DNA from: a virus
Virus record (IMG/VR): IMGVR_UViG_3300042888_001738
Coordinates: 62,001 to 126,000 of that record
Strand: one strand, 5' to 3'
Length of the DNA stretch: 64,000 bases
Shown: positions 53,012 through 60,614 of the stretch, piece by piece
Layout: every line of letters starts with the position of its first letter
How positions within the stretch are numbered: position 1 is the first letter of the stretch
Program-made: the position numbers and the translations under genes
The notes under the pieces: generated by a model
The model's database searches: none
What the model saw: the letters and a program-made list of their open reading frames with translations, nothing else
What the model was told of the DNA's origin: nothing

Positions 53012-53597
53012 TTACGATGAAATAAAAATGTTGGTTGAAGCGTCAAGAAGAGCTTTAAAGGGTAAAGTGAATGAAAGTAATAGTACCGACATTCGCAAAC
53101 AATATGGTTTAATCATAGAACAAATATCTGATGAAACTGATAATGTTGAAATTGATGACATCAATATTGAAGAAAAACCAAAAAAAGACTCTGATGAAGT
53201 TGGAGTTAAAAAAGAAAAACAAAAAGCTTATAGGGTATTGAATAATATCATTATCCTCCATGGTAAAACTAAGGCCGATTTACAATTAACCACAGACGAG
53301 AAAAACGCTCTAACATCAAGTGTTGATGAATTTAGAAATGATGTTGCAGAACTTGTTGATTTTGGTGATTTGAATGTTTACCACGATAACGTTGAGTGGA
53401 AAGGTAAAATTTTAGAAAATGATTTAGAATTTTTCTTTTCAATAAACGAACCAAATGGTTTATATATTAAGGGAGACATGATCAAAATTGATCAAGACTA
53501 TATGGAAACTATTACAAAATTGCAAGGGTACTATGAGAAATTTAAAACTAAATGGAGTAAGATAGTTGCTTCAAGACAAGAAGACGTAGAAAAATGA
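53004..53597 (+). CDS. Hypothetical protein, 197 aa, LxE-ended N-terminal helix
   Basis: Unrecognised 197-residue acidic/charged protein, overlapping the amidase gene by 8 nt and the next gene by 4 nt. The first 12 residues (MNNYDEIKMLVE) form a helix ending L-V-E, similar to other (L/I)xE-ended starts in this window. An acidic linker (about 35-70) follows, and a C-terminal folded part (about 100-190: DLNVYHDNVEWKGKILENDL, MIKIDQDYMETITKLQGYYE). No membrane segment. It may be a structural or internal protein expressed with the lysis genes. Confidence 0.62.
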   Translation: MNNYDEIKMLVEASRRALKGKVNESNSTDIRKQYGLIIEQISDETDNVEIDDINIEEKPKKDSDEVGVKKEKQKAYRVLNNIIILHGKTKADLQLTTDEKNALTSSVDEFRNDVAELVDFGDLNVYHDNVEWKGKILENDLEFFFSINEPNGLYIKGDMIKIDQDYMETITKLQGYYEKFKTKWSKIVASRQEDVEK

Positions 53598-53947
53598 GAG
53601 AATTTTTAATAAAAAATTGGAAGAACATCACTCTTGGTATACTAGGGGTGATTTTCGTTTATTTATTGGTTAGGGTTTTTACACCAGCTCCTGATATGTC
53701 AGAACTTAATAAGTATAAGTTGGAACAAATAGATAAGCACATTGAGGAAATGAAAAACATGCAGAAAAGTTTGAGTGACTCCATACAATCTTACCAAAGT
53801 AAAATAACTGAGATTGATGAAAAGATCTCAAAAATCAAAGTGGAGAAGAAAGAGGTGAACAATTATTACACTCAGAAAAAAGAAGAAATAAAAAATGCGG
53901 ACAAAAAACAAATAGATAGTCTGTTGAGAAGTAGATACAATTTTTAA
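53594..53947 (+). CDS. Inner-membrane spanin-like (Rz-type) protein
   Basis: 117 residues: one N-terminal membrane anchor (about 11-30, WKNITLGILGVIFVYLLV), then a Lys/Glu/Gln/Ser-rich periplasmic coiled coil to the end. This is the shape of an i-spanin (Rz). It overlaps the previous gene by 4 nt and is followed by a gene with a signal peptide and coiled coil. Position after an amidase gene supports a role in outer-membrane disruption at lysis. There is no sequence-family match by eye beyond architecture. Confidence 0.6.
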   Translation: MREFLIKNWKNITLGILGVIFVYLLVRVFTPAPDMSELNKYKLEQIDKHIEEMKNMQKSLSDSIQSYQSKITEIDEKISKIKVEKKEVNNYYTQKKEEIKNADKKQIDSLLRSRYNF

Positions 53948-53948
53948 T

Positions 53949-54362
53949 ATGAAAAAAATATTTTTAATTTTTGTTTTTGGTCTTTTTTCACTAACGGTTA
54001 GTGGTCAAAAAGGTATTAAGGATACATCAGAAATGTCCATCCCTTATAGTGTTGCTCAGAAAATGTTATTAGATCTTAATGATTATGATAGACTTAAGGA
54101 GTTATCTAAACTTGATAAAAAAGAAATTGTTGAATTAAATAACAAAGTTGAATTGTTAAATAAAGTAAACCAAACTTGGGTTGAAAAAGATTCTTTGAGT
54201 AGAGAAATAATTTCTGAAACGGAAGAAAAGGTTAAAATTTACAAAGAAGAAAATGAACAACTTAGAGATGATAATAAGAGATTAAAAACTAAGAACACGA
54301 TATTCAATATAATATCAGGAGCAATTGTTGCACCATTAACATACATGATATTATTTAAATAA
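53949..54362 (+). CDS. Secreted coiled-coil protein with C-terminal hydrophobic helix (spanin-like)
   Basis: 137 residues. N-terminal signal peptide (about 1-20, MKKIFLIFVFGLFSLTVSGQ; cleavage likely before Gln20, a style common in Bacteroidetes), a coiled coil (about 45-110) with heptad Leu/Glu/Lys, and a C-terminal hydrophobic segment (about 118-136, IISGAIVAPLTYMILF). No lipobox Cys is seen. A signal peptide plus C-terminal anchor is the unimolecular-spanin layout, but a typical u-spanin has a lipoprotein start. It follows the Rz-like gene by 1 nt. Confidence 0.6.
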   Translation: MKKIFLIFVFGLFSLTVSGQKGIKDTSEMSIPYSVAQKMLLDLNDYDRLKELSKLDKKEIVELNNKVELLNKVNQTWVEKDSLSREIISETEEKVKIYKEENEQLRDDNKRLKTKNTIFNIISGAIVAPLTYMILFK

Positions 54363-54607
54363 TGGCACTTACGACATCAGATAAAAAAGAGATCGAAACT
54401 TTAATAAAAAAAGAAATTAAAGACTTTTTAGGGTCAAATACCGCAAAACAATTTGAAACTAAATTACTTGACAACATCTCAAAAGAGATGCAACGAGGAG
54501 GTCTTAAAAAAGATGTTAAAGAGATAGTCATAAAATCATTCCAAGAGTACTTTACAGTGATGTATCAACAAAGAGGGTTCTGGGAACAAAAATTCAGAAA
54601 TGTATAA
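54362..54607 (+). CDS. Small helical protein, 81 aa
   Basis: Unrecognised 81-residue, charged, all-helical protein (KKEIETLIKKEIKDFLGSNT, then KKDVKEIVIKSFQEYFTVMY and a W-containing tail). No membrane segment. It overlaps both neighbouring genes by 1 nt (TAATG). The composition suggests it oligomerises or binds a partner. Possibly a head-core or virion component along with the next gene. Confidence 0.66.
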   Translation: MALTTSDKKEIETLIKKEIKDFLGSNTAKQFETKLLDNISKEMQRGGLKKDVKEIVIKSFQEYFTVMYQQRGFWEQKFRNV

Positions 54608-55398
54608 TGGGAGATGTAATTACAAAACTTAAAGACTCTATCGCGAGTGGTTTAGCCTCAGATCCAGACGCAAGAAGAGATGTTCTTAAAGCGATTGATA
54701 AGGCTAATGTTAATGAAGAATCAAGACATTATTTAGAGTTTTTAAATGATAAAAACGACATGTCTGAGATTTATAAATTAATTAAAAATAAAAAACTTTC
54801 TAACAATCAAATTAGAAAAAAAATAAAAGAATTTCTCAAAGAACCTAACGATTTGAGGGATTTCCTAAATGCTATTTTGGATACAAAATCGAGTATTGAA
54901 AAGTTAATACCTAAGTCGGGTAAAAAAGAAGAAAATACTGAAGCAACAGGTGCTGGAGGTGCGGGAGCATACTCAATGCCGTTATTCTCAACCACAAAGG
55001 GAGATGTTGTTAAAGGTGTGAAAACCGTTAGAGAACAAATAGAGAGTGATGGTGAGGTTGGGTTAACGGATGGCGAATCAGTTAAAGCAGAAACAAAAGA
55101 AGCGACTAGTTCTTCATCATCAGGTCAATATAGTCAACCGGCTATATGGGCAAAATCTATGAAAAAGAAAGATTGGAAAGGAGCGTCAACAAAATGGATG
55201 CCAGGCTCCAAAAGAGTTCAAGTTAAGAAAAAATGTACAAGATTCCCATACTGTAATCAAGGCGATATAAATGCTCTCAAGATCTTTGAAAATGAGACAG
55301 TCCAAAGTGCGATTGACAGTGTCTCGAGTAGGTATGGCGTTAATAAAGAGTATATTTCAGAGATTGTCTTTCAAGAAATTAGAAAAAGACAAAAATAA
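54607..55398 (+). CDS. Hypothetical protein, 263 aa
   Basis: Unrecognised. Three segments: helical N-terminus (about 1-115, KDSIASGLASDPDARRDVLK, EFLKEPNDLRDFLNAILD), a Gly/Ala/Ser/Thr-rich linker with TGAGGAGAYSMPLFSTTKG (about 118-175), and a basic C-terminal part with WAKSMKKKDWKGASTKW, a Cys pair (CTRFPYC) and QSAIDSVSSRYGVNKEY. The central linker has a run of Ser. It may be a virion-associated structural protein; no enzyme motif. Preceded by a 1-nt overlap and followed by a TATTTAT motif. Confidence 0.64.
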   Translation: MGDVITKLKDSIASGLASDPDARRDVLKAIDKANVNEESRHYLEFLNDKNDMSEIYKLIKNKKLSNNQIRKKIKEFLKEPNDLRDFLNAILDTKSSIEKLIPKSGKKEENTEATGAGGAGAYSMPLFSTTKGDVVKGVKTVREQIESDGEVGLTDGESVKAETKEATSSSSSGQYSQPAIWAKSMKKKDWKGASTKWMPGSKRVQVKKKCTRFPYCNQGDINALKIFENETVQSAIDSVSSRYGVNKEYISEIVFQEIRKRQK

Positions 55399-55401
55399 AG
55401 A

Positions 55402-55408
55402 TATTTAT
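55402..55408 (+). promoter_or_regulatory. TATTTAT motif, candidate promoter element
   Basis: TATTTAT begins 4 nt after the preceding stop and is 14 nt before the ATG at 55423. Confidence 0.42.
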
Positions 55409-55422
55409 AAGAAAAATTAAAA

Positions 55423-57021
55423 ATGAATAGAACAGAATATATCCGCTCAAGATTTGAAAAAATCTTATCAGAAAATATTAACGAGAAAGCTAACGAAATT
55501 CTTACCAAACTTAATTTGGATAAAGAAGTCCCATTTGATGCTCCTGGAGGACCTTCTGACTATGTACAAGAAGGTGAAACTTGTGAACAGTGTGGTGGTG
55601 AAATGAAGGAAGGTGAAACTTGCGAACAGTGTGGTGGAAAAGGTGAAGTTATGGAGTTAGGTGGTATGGATACAGATCACCCAAAATTCGGTAAGTTAAA
55701 CCTTAAACAGTTGTCTAGAAAAGAATTGGAAAAACTACTTAGTAGTGATGATGAAGAAGAAGATGACGATGAGTGGGAAGAGGTTGATTTAGATGCGGAG
55801 ACTGACTGGTCTAAATTAGAGGAAGAGATTGAGGAAGAACTTCACGGAAAACAACGCAAGTTAGATAAAAATAAAAATGGTAGACTCGATAAAGAAGATT
55901 TCAAGATGTTAAGAAAAAAACACATGGAAGAAAATGACGAAGATACTGAACCTTTATATGAAGTAGAATTTGAATTAGATTTGAATGAATACTCAATGGG
56001 TGACGACGATCTTGAGGTAGTGAAACCATACGGTGATTTCTCAACAGATAGTCCTAATATTAAACCAGGTAGAAACCAAGTTAAAAATGTTGGAGATAAA
56101 TATCAAAGAAAGATCTCTAAAAAATTTGACGATTATGAGTTAGAAGAGGGTGAGACTGAAGAAGGAAATGCGTTTACAGGAGCTTTAGCTCAAGCTAAAA
56201 AAGAAGGTAAAAATTCTTTTGAAGTTGATGGTAAAAAATATGGTGTTAAAGAGTCATATCGCAATAACAAATCTAAAGTGACCAAAAATATTATTTTTAC
56301 AGAGAACGAACTTATCTCCCTTATCGAAAAAATGATTAACGAAGAGAAAAACTCTTTCAATATGAAAGAACCTAAAGGGTATGTTGAATATGAGAAAGCA
56401 CACAAAAAAGATAAGAAAGAAAACGAAGATTATTTAAAGAGTGTTGCTAAAAAAATGACTGACTACCTTAAAGGTGCATCTGATGGAGGGTCTAAATATG
56501 AAATGAAAGAAACTCAAAAATTCCCAACTGAAAATGGTGGAATGAAAAAAGGTAACAGAAAGAAATATACACCATCTGATGCTGTTGATGAATATATCGA
56601 TGCATTCTCATATCCTGGTCAAACTAATTTAGTGTATGATGAGATTAAACCTAATGATGAGTGGATTGAAGCTAATTTAGTTGGTTCTTCTAAAACAGGT
56701 AATGCTCAAGTTGATAAAGACGGAAATGCGTTAGGTAATGTTGTACCAAGTGAGGTAGGTGAAAAATTCCTTAAAAACTTCAGAGACAACCTTTACGGTC
56801 AAGAACAAATGGATGCGTCATATCAAAGACAACCACAACCTGTTGATCAAGCTGGTGAGACTACTGAAAGAGGTACTCTTAAATCTAAAAGAGGTAAAAA
56901 AACGGCTCAAAGTGTACTTAACAAGTTAGACGAATCTGTTAATGAAAAAGAAACTCTAAAGTTAAATGAGGAATTTAACAGAATACAACAGTTAATGGGG
57001 TACCAACAAAAAACACAATAA
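55423..57021 (+). CDS. Acidic protein with zinc-ribbon and EF-hand-like loops
   Basis: Unrecognised 532-residue, very acidic protein that looks multi-domain. N-terminal helix (NRTEYIRSRFEKILSE). Four Cys, 54, 57, 67 and 70, in two copies of EGETCEQCGG form a zinc ribbon. An Asp/Glu tract (about 106-125) precedes an EF-hand-like loop: D148-K-N-K-N-G-R-L-D-K-E-D159. Around 245-275 there is AFTGALAQAKKEGKNSFEVD, and at about 290-310 an internal IIFTENELISLIEKMINEE that matches the leader of the protein at 13373. The C-terminus is NEEFNRIQQLMGYQQ. Likely a head-core/internal or scaffold-type protein; the motifs suggest Zn and Ca binding. Confidence 0.7.
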   Translation: MNRTEYIRSRFEKILSENINEKANEILTKLNLDKEVPFDAPGGPSDYVQEGETCEQCGGEMKEGETCEQCGGKGEVMELGGMDTDHPKFGKLNLKQLSRKELEKLLSSDDEEEDDDEWEEVDLDAETDWSKLEEEIEEELHGKQRKLDKNKNGRLDKEDFKMLRKKHMEENDEDTEPLYEVEFELDLNEYSMGDDDLEVVKPYGDFSTDSPNIKPGRNQVKNVGDKYQRKISKKFDDYELEEGETEEGNAFTGALAQAKKEGKNSFEVDGKKYGVKESYRNNKSKVTKNIIFTENELISLIEKMINEEKNSFNMKEPKGYVEYEKAHKKDKKENEDYLKSVAKKMTDYLKGASDGGSKYEMKETQKFPTENGGMKKGNRKKYTPSDAVDEYIDAFSYPGQTNLVYDEIKPNDEWIEANLVGSSKTGNAQVDKDGNALGNVVPSEVGEKFLKNFRDNLYGQEQMDASYQRQPQPVDQAGETTERGTLKSKRGKKTAQSVLNKLDESVNEKETLKLNEEFNRIQQLMGYQQKTQ

Positions 57022-57068
57022 TTTACATTATTGAGTAATCCCTTATAATTTTTTCATAGTTGATAACT

Positions 57069-57536
57069 ATGGATAATTTTCTTAACTACATAACTAAAAA
57101 TCTTGACCCTGAACAAGTTGATATCTGGTTCAGGGTCAATAATATTATACCGGAGAAGATGGAATTGTATTACGATCTCTCCTATAGTCTGTACCTACTA
57201 ATTAGAACAACTTATTTAGGTTATGACGATGACTTTAGTGAAACTAAAGTTAAAATGACACCTGAGGATAATCAAAACCACTTTGATTGGTGTTGGAATA
57301 AGACAATCGAAAACTTCAAGAAAGAGAACATTAATTTTGAATTAAAGGGGGAACATTATGATTACTTCCTTAATTTATTTGTTGAGATTTATTACACACA
57401 AGGTAAAGATGTTGTCAGAAACTCAATAGATCTATTCTTTAACGATTTGTTTAATCGAGACAAACCATTTACTCAAGTGGATTTAGATTTAGTATTCAAT
57501 ATATATAAAAGTTTGGATAAAAATCTAATTATATAA
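57069..57536 (+). CDS. Hypothetical protein, 155 aa
   Basis: Unrecognised 155-residue protein; ATG at 57069 taken as start (an in-frame TTG at 57060 is less likely). All-helical with many aromatic residues (MDNFLNYITKNLDPEQVDIW; YYDLSYSLYLLIRTTYLGYD; NHFDWCWNKTIENFK). No signal peptide or clear membrane helix. It follows the acidic protein and precedes the histone-like gene; the wide gap upstream (47 nt) holds no clear promoter. Confidence 0.66.
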   Translation: MDNFLNYITKNLDPEQVDIWFRVNNIIPEKMELYYDLSYSLYLLIRTTYLGYDDDFSETKVKMTPEDNQNHFDWCWNKTIENFKKENINFELKGEHYDYFLNLFVEIYYTQGKDVVRNSIDLFFNDLFNRDKPFTQVDLDLVFNIYKSLDKNLII

Positions 57537-57599
57537 CCTTTACAAAGTCAATAGGGGTTATTACTATAGACTTAATAAACATTAATTTTTTACGTTAAA

Positions 57600-57770
57600 A
57601 TGGAAACTTTAGAAAAAATTAAAGACCTTACCGAACAATTGAGTATCGACGTTACTAAGTTTTATGATGGTAATAAAAGTGCCGGAACTAGAGCAAGAAA
57701 AACATCACAAGATTTAAAAAATCTTATTCAACAATTGAGAGGAGAGATTCTTGAGGAAAGAAAAAAATAA
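57600..57770 (+). CDS. Histone H1-like protein, 56 aa
   Basis: Small DNA-binding protein of the bacterial histone H1-like (Hc1-type) family as found in Bacteroidetes. The 56 residues start METLEKIKDLTEQLS and contain the family signature GNKSAGTRARKTSQDLKNLI, then QQLRGEILEERKK. Family members in Bacteroidetes have N-K-(A/S)-A-G-T-R-A-R-K followed by an amphipathic helix. The start is the first ATG after a 63-nt gap and the stop is 5 nt before the next gene, so the reading frame is a neat fit even though it is very short. It may compact or bind phage or host DNA. Confidence 0.85.
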   Translation: METLEKIKDLTEQLSIDVTKFYDGNKSAGTRARKTSQDLKNLIQQLRGEILEERKK

Positions 57771-57775
57771 TTAAA

Positions 57776-57970
57776 ATGAAGGAATTGGATATTTTACTAT
57801 TATTTGTGTTCGTATTATCATGTGTATTTACTGCTAATACGATAATCAAAATAATTGGACTTATTTTAAGTGACGAACCAAAACAAATAACCTACAACCG
57901 AATTGAAAAAATATCCAATTACTTCTTCTTTTCCTATTTAATAACTTATTTTATAACCAACATAATATAA
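57776..57970 (+). CDS. Small two-helix membrane protein
   Basis: 64 residues with two membrane segments (about 6-31, LLLFVFVLSCVFTANTIIK and following; about 46-64, SNYFFFSYLITYFITNII), separated by a charged loop (SDEPKQITYNRIEK). Size and topology resemble small holins, which would help the amidase at 52418, but the gene is 5 kb away and many small phage membrane proteins look like this. Unrecognised family. Confidence 0.62.
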   Translation: MKELDILLLFVFVLSCVFTANTIIKIIGLILSDEPKQITYNRIEKISNYFFFSYLITYFITNII

Positions 57971-57971
57971 T

Positions 57972-58406
57972 ATGTATAACGAACTTAAAGACATATTCCA
58001 ATACCTAATCTCGGTTAGAAAATTAAAACAATATCTAACTATTGATATTGAATTCCCAAATCACTGGAAAATCCCGAAAAAATTTGTTCAGGAGGACAAA
58101 ATTGTTGAAAATGATAAGGTGAATGATGGGTATAGATTTTTCTCCTTCGTTAGTGAACTTGATGAAAGACAACTTAATAAAACGGTTGAAAACATTAGAA
58201 ATATTATTGATTACAATAAGGAAATTGAAATGAAGGAAAAATTATTAAAACAGAAGATTGACGAATTAAAAAGAGTTTTTGAAAGTGAAAACCTTGATAA
58301 ATTACAATCTTTAAAATTTGACATACTTGAAGAAAAATTAGATGATGGAGAAGAAGTTATCAACACGAGAGGAACAGGCAGTGGACTGGTTGAGGAACGA
58401 GATTGA
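57972..58406 (+). CDS. Hypothetical coiled-coil protein, 144 aa
   Basis: Unrecognised 144-residue, charged protein. N-terminal part (MYNELKDIFQYLISVRKLKQ, then IEFPNHWKIPKKFVQ) looks folded; residues about 80-125 are coiled coil (EIEMKEKLLKQKIDELKRVF). It starts 1 nt after the two-helix membrane protein gene. Its last 65 nt overlap the next gene in another frame, an unusual arrangement in the window (see findings). Confidence 0.64.
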   Translation: MYNELKDIFQYLISVRKLKQYLTIDIEFPNHWKIPKKFVQEDKIVENDKVNDGYRFFSFVSELDERQLNKTVENIRNIIDYNKEIEMKEKLLKQKIDELKRVFESENLDKLQSLKFDILEEKLDDGEEVINTRGTGSGLVEERD

Positions 58407-58545
58407 AAAAGATAAGACCGAACTAGACAAACAAAAACAAAGAATAATTGAGTCTTTAAAAGACTTTAAAAAAGAAGACATTGCGAAACCTAAAGAAAAA
58501 CTAACATTATGGAAGAAGATAAAAAGAGTGTTGACGGGGTCTTAG
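58342..58545 (+). CDS. Small charged protein with basic amphipathic tail
   Basis: Unrecognised 67-residue protein with two Met start candidates (58342 or 58345). Helical and charged (MMEKKLSTREEQAVDWLRNE), ending PKEKLTLWKKIKRVLTGS, a basic amphipathic helix that might contact membrane or RNA. It overlaps the upstream gene by 65 nt and the downstream gene by 37 nt, both in different frames. A similar basic tail is present in the next protein. Confidence 0.55.
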   Translation: MMEKKLSTREEQAVDWLRNEIEKDKTELDKQKQRIIESLKDFKKEDIAKPKEKLTLWKKIKRVLTGS

Positions 58546-58838
58546 AAAATTTGGCTTTGATTACCGATGCAATGCAAACATTATTTCCTGAAGGTAAGAT
58601 GATCTGTGTTTTCGAATTAAATGACGAGGATTTCAAAAAAGTCCAAACGAATTTTAGAAAAATTGACAGAGGACATAAGAAATTCTCTATAGATATGTCT
58701 GGTGTTGAACATGTGTTCATTCATGAAGACAGTGTTGATTACTCATTTGAGGAACCTAAAAAAGAAGAACCCAAAAAAATTAAAAACCCCCTTAAAAGAT
58801 TTTTATCTAGGTTTGTAGGTGGTGGATCGTCTGTATAG
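58509..58838 (+). CDS. Hypothetical protein, 109 aa
   Basis: Unrecognised 109-residue protein: alpha/beta N-terminal part (VDGVLENLALITDAMQTLFP, KMICVFELNDEDFKKVQTNF), then VEHVFIHEDSVDYSFEEPKK and a C-terminal basic tail (PKKIKNPLKRFLSRFVGGGS). The tail resembles the end of the previous 67-residue protein. The 3' end overlaps by 36 nt with the convergent minus-strand gene, so antisense transcription is possible here. Confidence 0.6.
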   Translation: MEEDKKSVDGVLENLALITDAMQTLFPEGKMICVFELNDEDFKKVQTNFRKIDRGHKKFSIDMSGVEHVFIHEDSVDYSFEEPKKEEPKKIKNPLKRFLSRFVGGGSSV

Positions 58839-59441
58839 TGATTGTTTACTAATACCCATCTCAGACAAAATATCGTATAGATACTTCTTTTGTGGTTTAG
58901 AAGTCTCAATAACAATAATAGAATCACCCCTACCCTTATCGATCAAATAGTCATTCAGACTTTCCAAAAACCTACGAGACTCATCCTCATCTTTTAGTGA
59001 AAACAATTTAACATCGTCATCATTCTGAACAACAACCTTGTTGTTTAACCTTGAGATTAACTTTAGAGAACTTTTAGGTAGATACTTTCTAACAAACTCC
59101 TCAGTGGTTATCTTCTTATTCAAGTTAACATCAAATATTTTCTCCGGTACTTTGTATTTGGAAACCTTTATAATTTTATAATCAGGATCATCAAGGTTAA
59201 CCAATATGTTTCTACCAAATTCATCCTTAACAAATAACTTATCGAAGTTATCGTCATTCTTTTTTAATAGACAAAGCTCATAATCACAAGATCTTGCATT
59301 TTCTACTTTAGTCTCAAAAATAACAGACTTATTATCCTCCATCATTTTATTATAATAGGACTCGGCCCTCTCAAAGGTCTTAAATCGGTTGATTATTTTC
59401 TTTCTTTCCTTATTTTTAAACAATACCACAAGGTAATTCAT
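58803..59441 (-). CDS. Hypothetical protein on minus strand, 212 aa
   Basis: Unrecognised 212-residue protein (start at 59441 chosen because the first 26 residues of the longer frame extend over the divergent dnaJ start). Begins MNYLVVLFKNKERKKIINRF, has alpha/beta segments (FVKDEFGRNILVNLDDPDYK, VPEKIFDVNLNKKITTEEFV) and ends with a basic helix (SEMGISKQSLYRRSTTYKPR). It is one of only four minus-strand genes, divergent from dnaJ with 29 nt between starts, and convergent with the + gene before it. Function unknown. Confidence 0.66.
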   Translation of the reverse strand: MNYLVVLFKNKERKKIINRFKTFERAESYYNKMMEDNKSVIFETKVENARSCDYELCLLKKNDDNFDKLFVKDEFGRNILVNLDDPDYKIIKVSKYKVPEKIFDVNLNKKITTEEFVRKYLPKSSLKLISRLNNKVVVQNDDDVKLFSLKDEDESRRFLESLNDYLIDKGRGDSIIVIETSKPQKKYLYDILSEMGISKQSLYRRSTTYKPR

Positions 59442-59470
59442 AAAACAATTATAATAGTTTGTCTCGATAA

Positions 59471-60397
59471 ATGAATAATGAAAATTTTTACAACGTATTA
59501 GGGGTCTCAGAAACCGCAACTCAAGATGAGATTAAAAAGGCTTATCGTAAGTTGGCAAAAGAAAATCACCCTGATGCTGGTGGAAATGAAGACATATTCA
59601 AAAAAATCTCAGTTGCTTATGATACCGTAGGTGATGAACAGAAGAGACAACAATACGATGCTCAGAGAAATAACCCATTTGGCGGGTTCGGTAATATGGA
59701 TGATGTATTCTCACAAATGTTTGGTGGAAGACGACCAAATAACCAACAAAGACCGGTACATACCTCAAATATCACGGTTAATATTGGTGTGTTAGATTCT
59801 TATAGGGCAAAGAAACATTCATTATCTTATCGTAGACAAGCGATGTGTGAACCATGTAATGGTGGTGGTGGTGATAAGACCACTTGTAATGGTTGTGGGG
59901 GTTCTGGTGTGATTGTAAGACAAGTAGGGTCAGGAGCATTTGTACAATTAATGCAAATGGCGTGTGATGTGTGTGGTGGTACAGGATCAAAAATCATTAA
60001 CCCTTGTTTTTTATGTAGTGGTATCGGATCAAAACCTGAAATGAAAAGTGTTGATATCTCATTACCACATGGAATTGATAACGGGCAATTCCTAAGACTT
60101 CAAGGAATGGGAGATTTTAGGAATGGTACATATGGTGATTTAGTCGTTAGAATTGACCTTAGACCTCAAGATGGTTTTGACAAAATTGGTAATCATTTGG
60201 TCTACAACTCGTTCTTAACACTTGATGATTTAAAAAACGGAAATATGATCGTACCTCATCCTGATGGTGAGTTAAACGTTAAAATGCCGAAAAAAGTTGA
60301 TACCTCAATACCATTAAGAGTTAAATCTAAAGGGTTTAGAACAGATACCGTTGGGGATCTGATGATTAATCAATACGTTAAGTTTGAGAGGGATTAA
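59471..60397 (+). CDS. dnaJ: DnaJ (Hsp40) co-chaperone
   Basis: Stimulates DnaK-type Hsp70 chaperones. 308 residues: J domain (about 4-68) with H-P-D at 33-35 in ENHPDAGG; Gly/Phe-rich segment (NPFGGFGNMDDVFSQMFGGR); four zinc-finger CxxCxGxG repeats (CEPCNGGG, CNGCGGSG, CDVCGGTG, CFLCSGIG; about residues 127-190); then the C-terminal substrate domain (VDISLPHGIDNGQFLRLQGM, DLVVRIDLRP). It is shorter than bacterial DnaJ (about 376) but retains all parts. No dnaK is in the window, so it may work with host DnaK to fold viral proteins or the replisome. Confidence 0.9.
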   Translation: MNNENFYNVLGVSETATQDEIKKAYRKLAKENHPDAGGNEDIFKKISVAYDTVGDEQKRQQYDAQRNNPFGGFGNMDDVFSQMFGGRRPNNQQRPVHTSNITVNIGVLDSYRAKKHSLSYRRQAMCEPCNGGGGDKTTCNGCGGSGVIVRQVGSGAFVQLMQMACDVCGGTGSKIINPCFLCSGIGSKPEMKSVDISLPHGIDNGQFLRLQGMGDFRNGTYGDLVVRIDLRPQDGFDKIGNHLVYNSFLTLDDLKNGNMIVPHPDGELNVKMPKKVDTSIPLRVKSKGFRTDTVGDLMINQYVKFERD

Positions 60398-60555
60398 AGG
60401 AACGAAATGAGGTCTTTAATAAATGATATGATTCCGTAAATACCGAATGCAAAAAATATACCACCACCGATTAGAACAAATCTTTGTGTGTTTTGAACTT
60501 GTTGACTTTCTTCACAAGTCCTACATTTAACTTCTGTTGCTTTTTGTTCTTTCAT
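60394..60555 (-). CDS. Small CxxC membrane protein, 53 aa
   Basis: A minus-strand frame of 53 residues (MKEQKATEVKCRTCEESQQV, then a hydrophobic helix RFVLIGGGIFFAFGIYGIIS and a short tail). It has a CxxC near the N-terminus and one predicted membrane helix. The stop overlaps the dnaJ stop by three bases. Convergent end with dnaJ and divergent from the methylase gene. The neat fit in the gap and the amphipathic/hydrophobic design argue for a real gene, although it is short. Confidence 0.55.
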   Translation of the reverse strand: MKEQKATEVKCRTCEESQQVQNTQRFVLIGGGIFFAFGIYGIISFIKDLISFL

Positions 60556-60579
60556 ACCTATAATTTAAATAGTTGATAG

Positions 60580-60610
60580 TTGAAAATAAATATTAAAAAA
60601 CGTATATTTG
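60580..60610 (+). promoter_or_regulatory. Bacteroidetes-type promoter of the methylase gene
   Basis: TTG (60580-60582), 20-nt spacer, and TATATTTG (60603-60610) fit the Bacteroidetes consensus TTG-N19-21-TAnnTTTG. The box ends 4 nt before the ATG at 60615, so the transcript would be nearly leaderless. Confidence 0.6.
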
Positions 60611-60614
60611 TACC

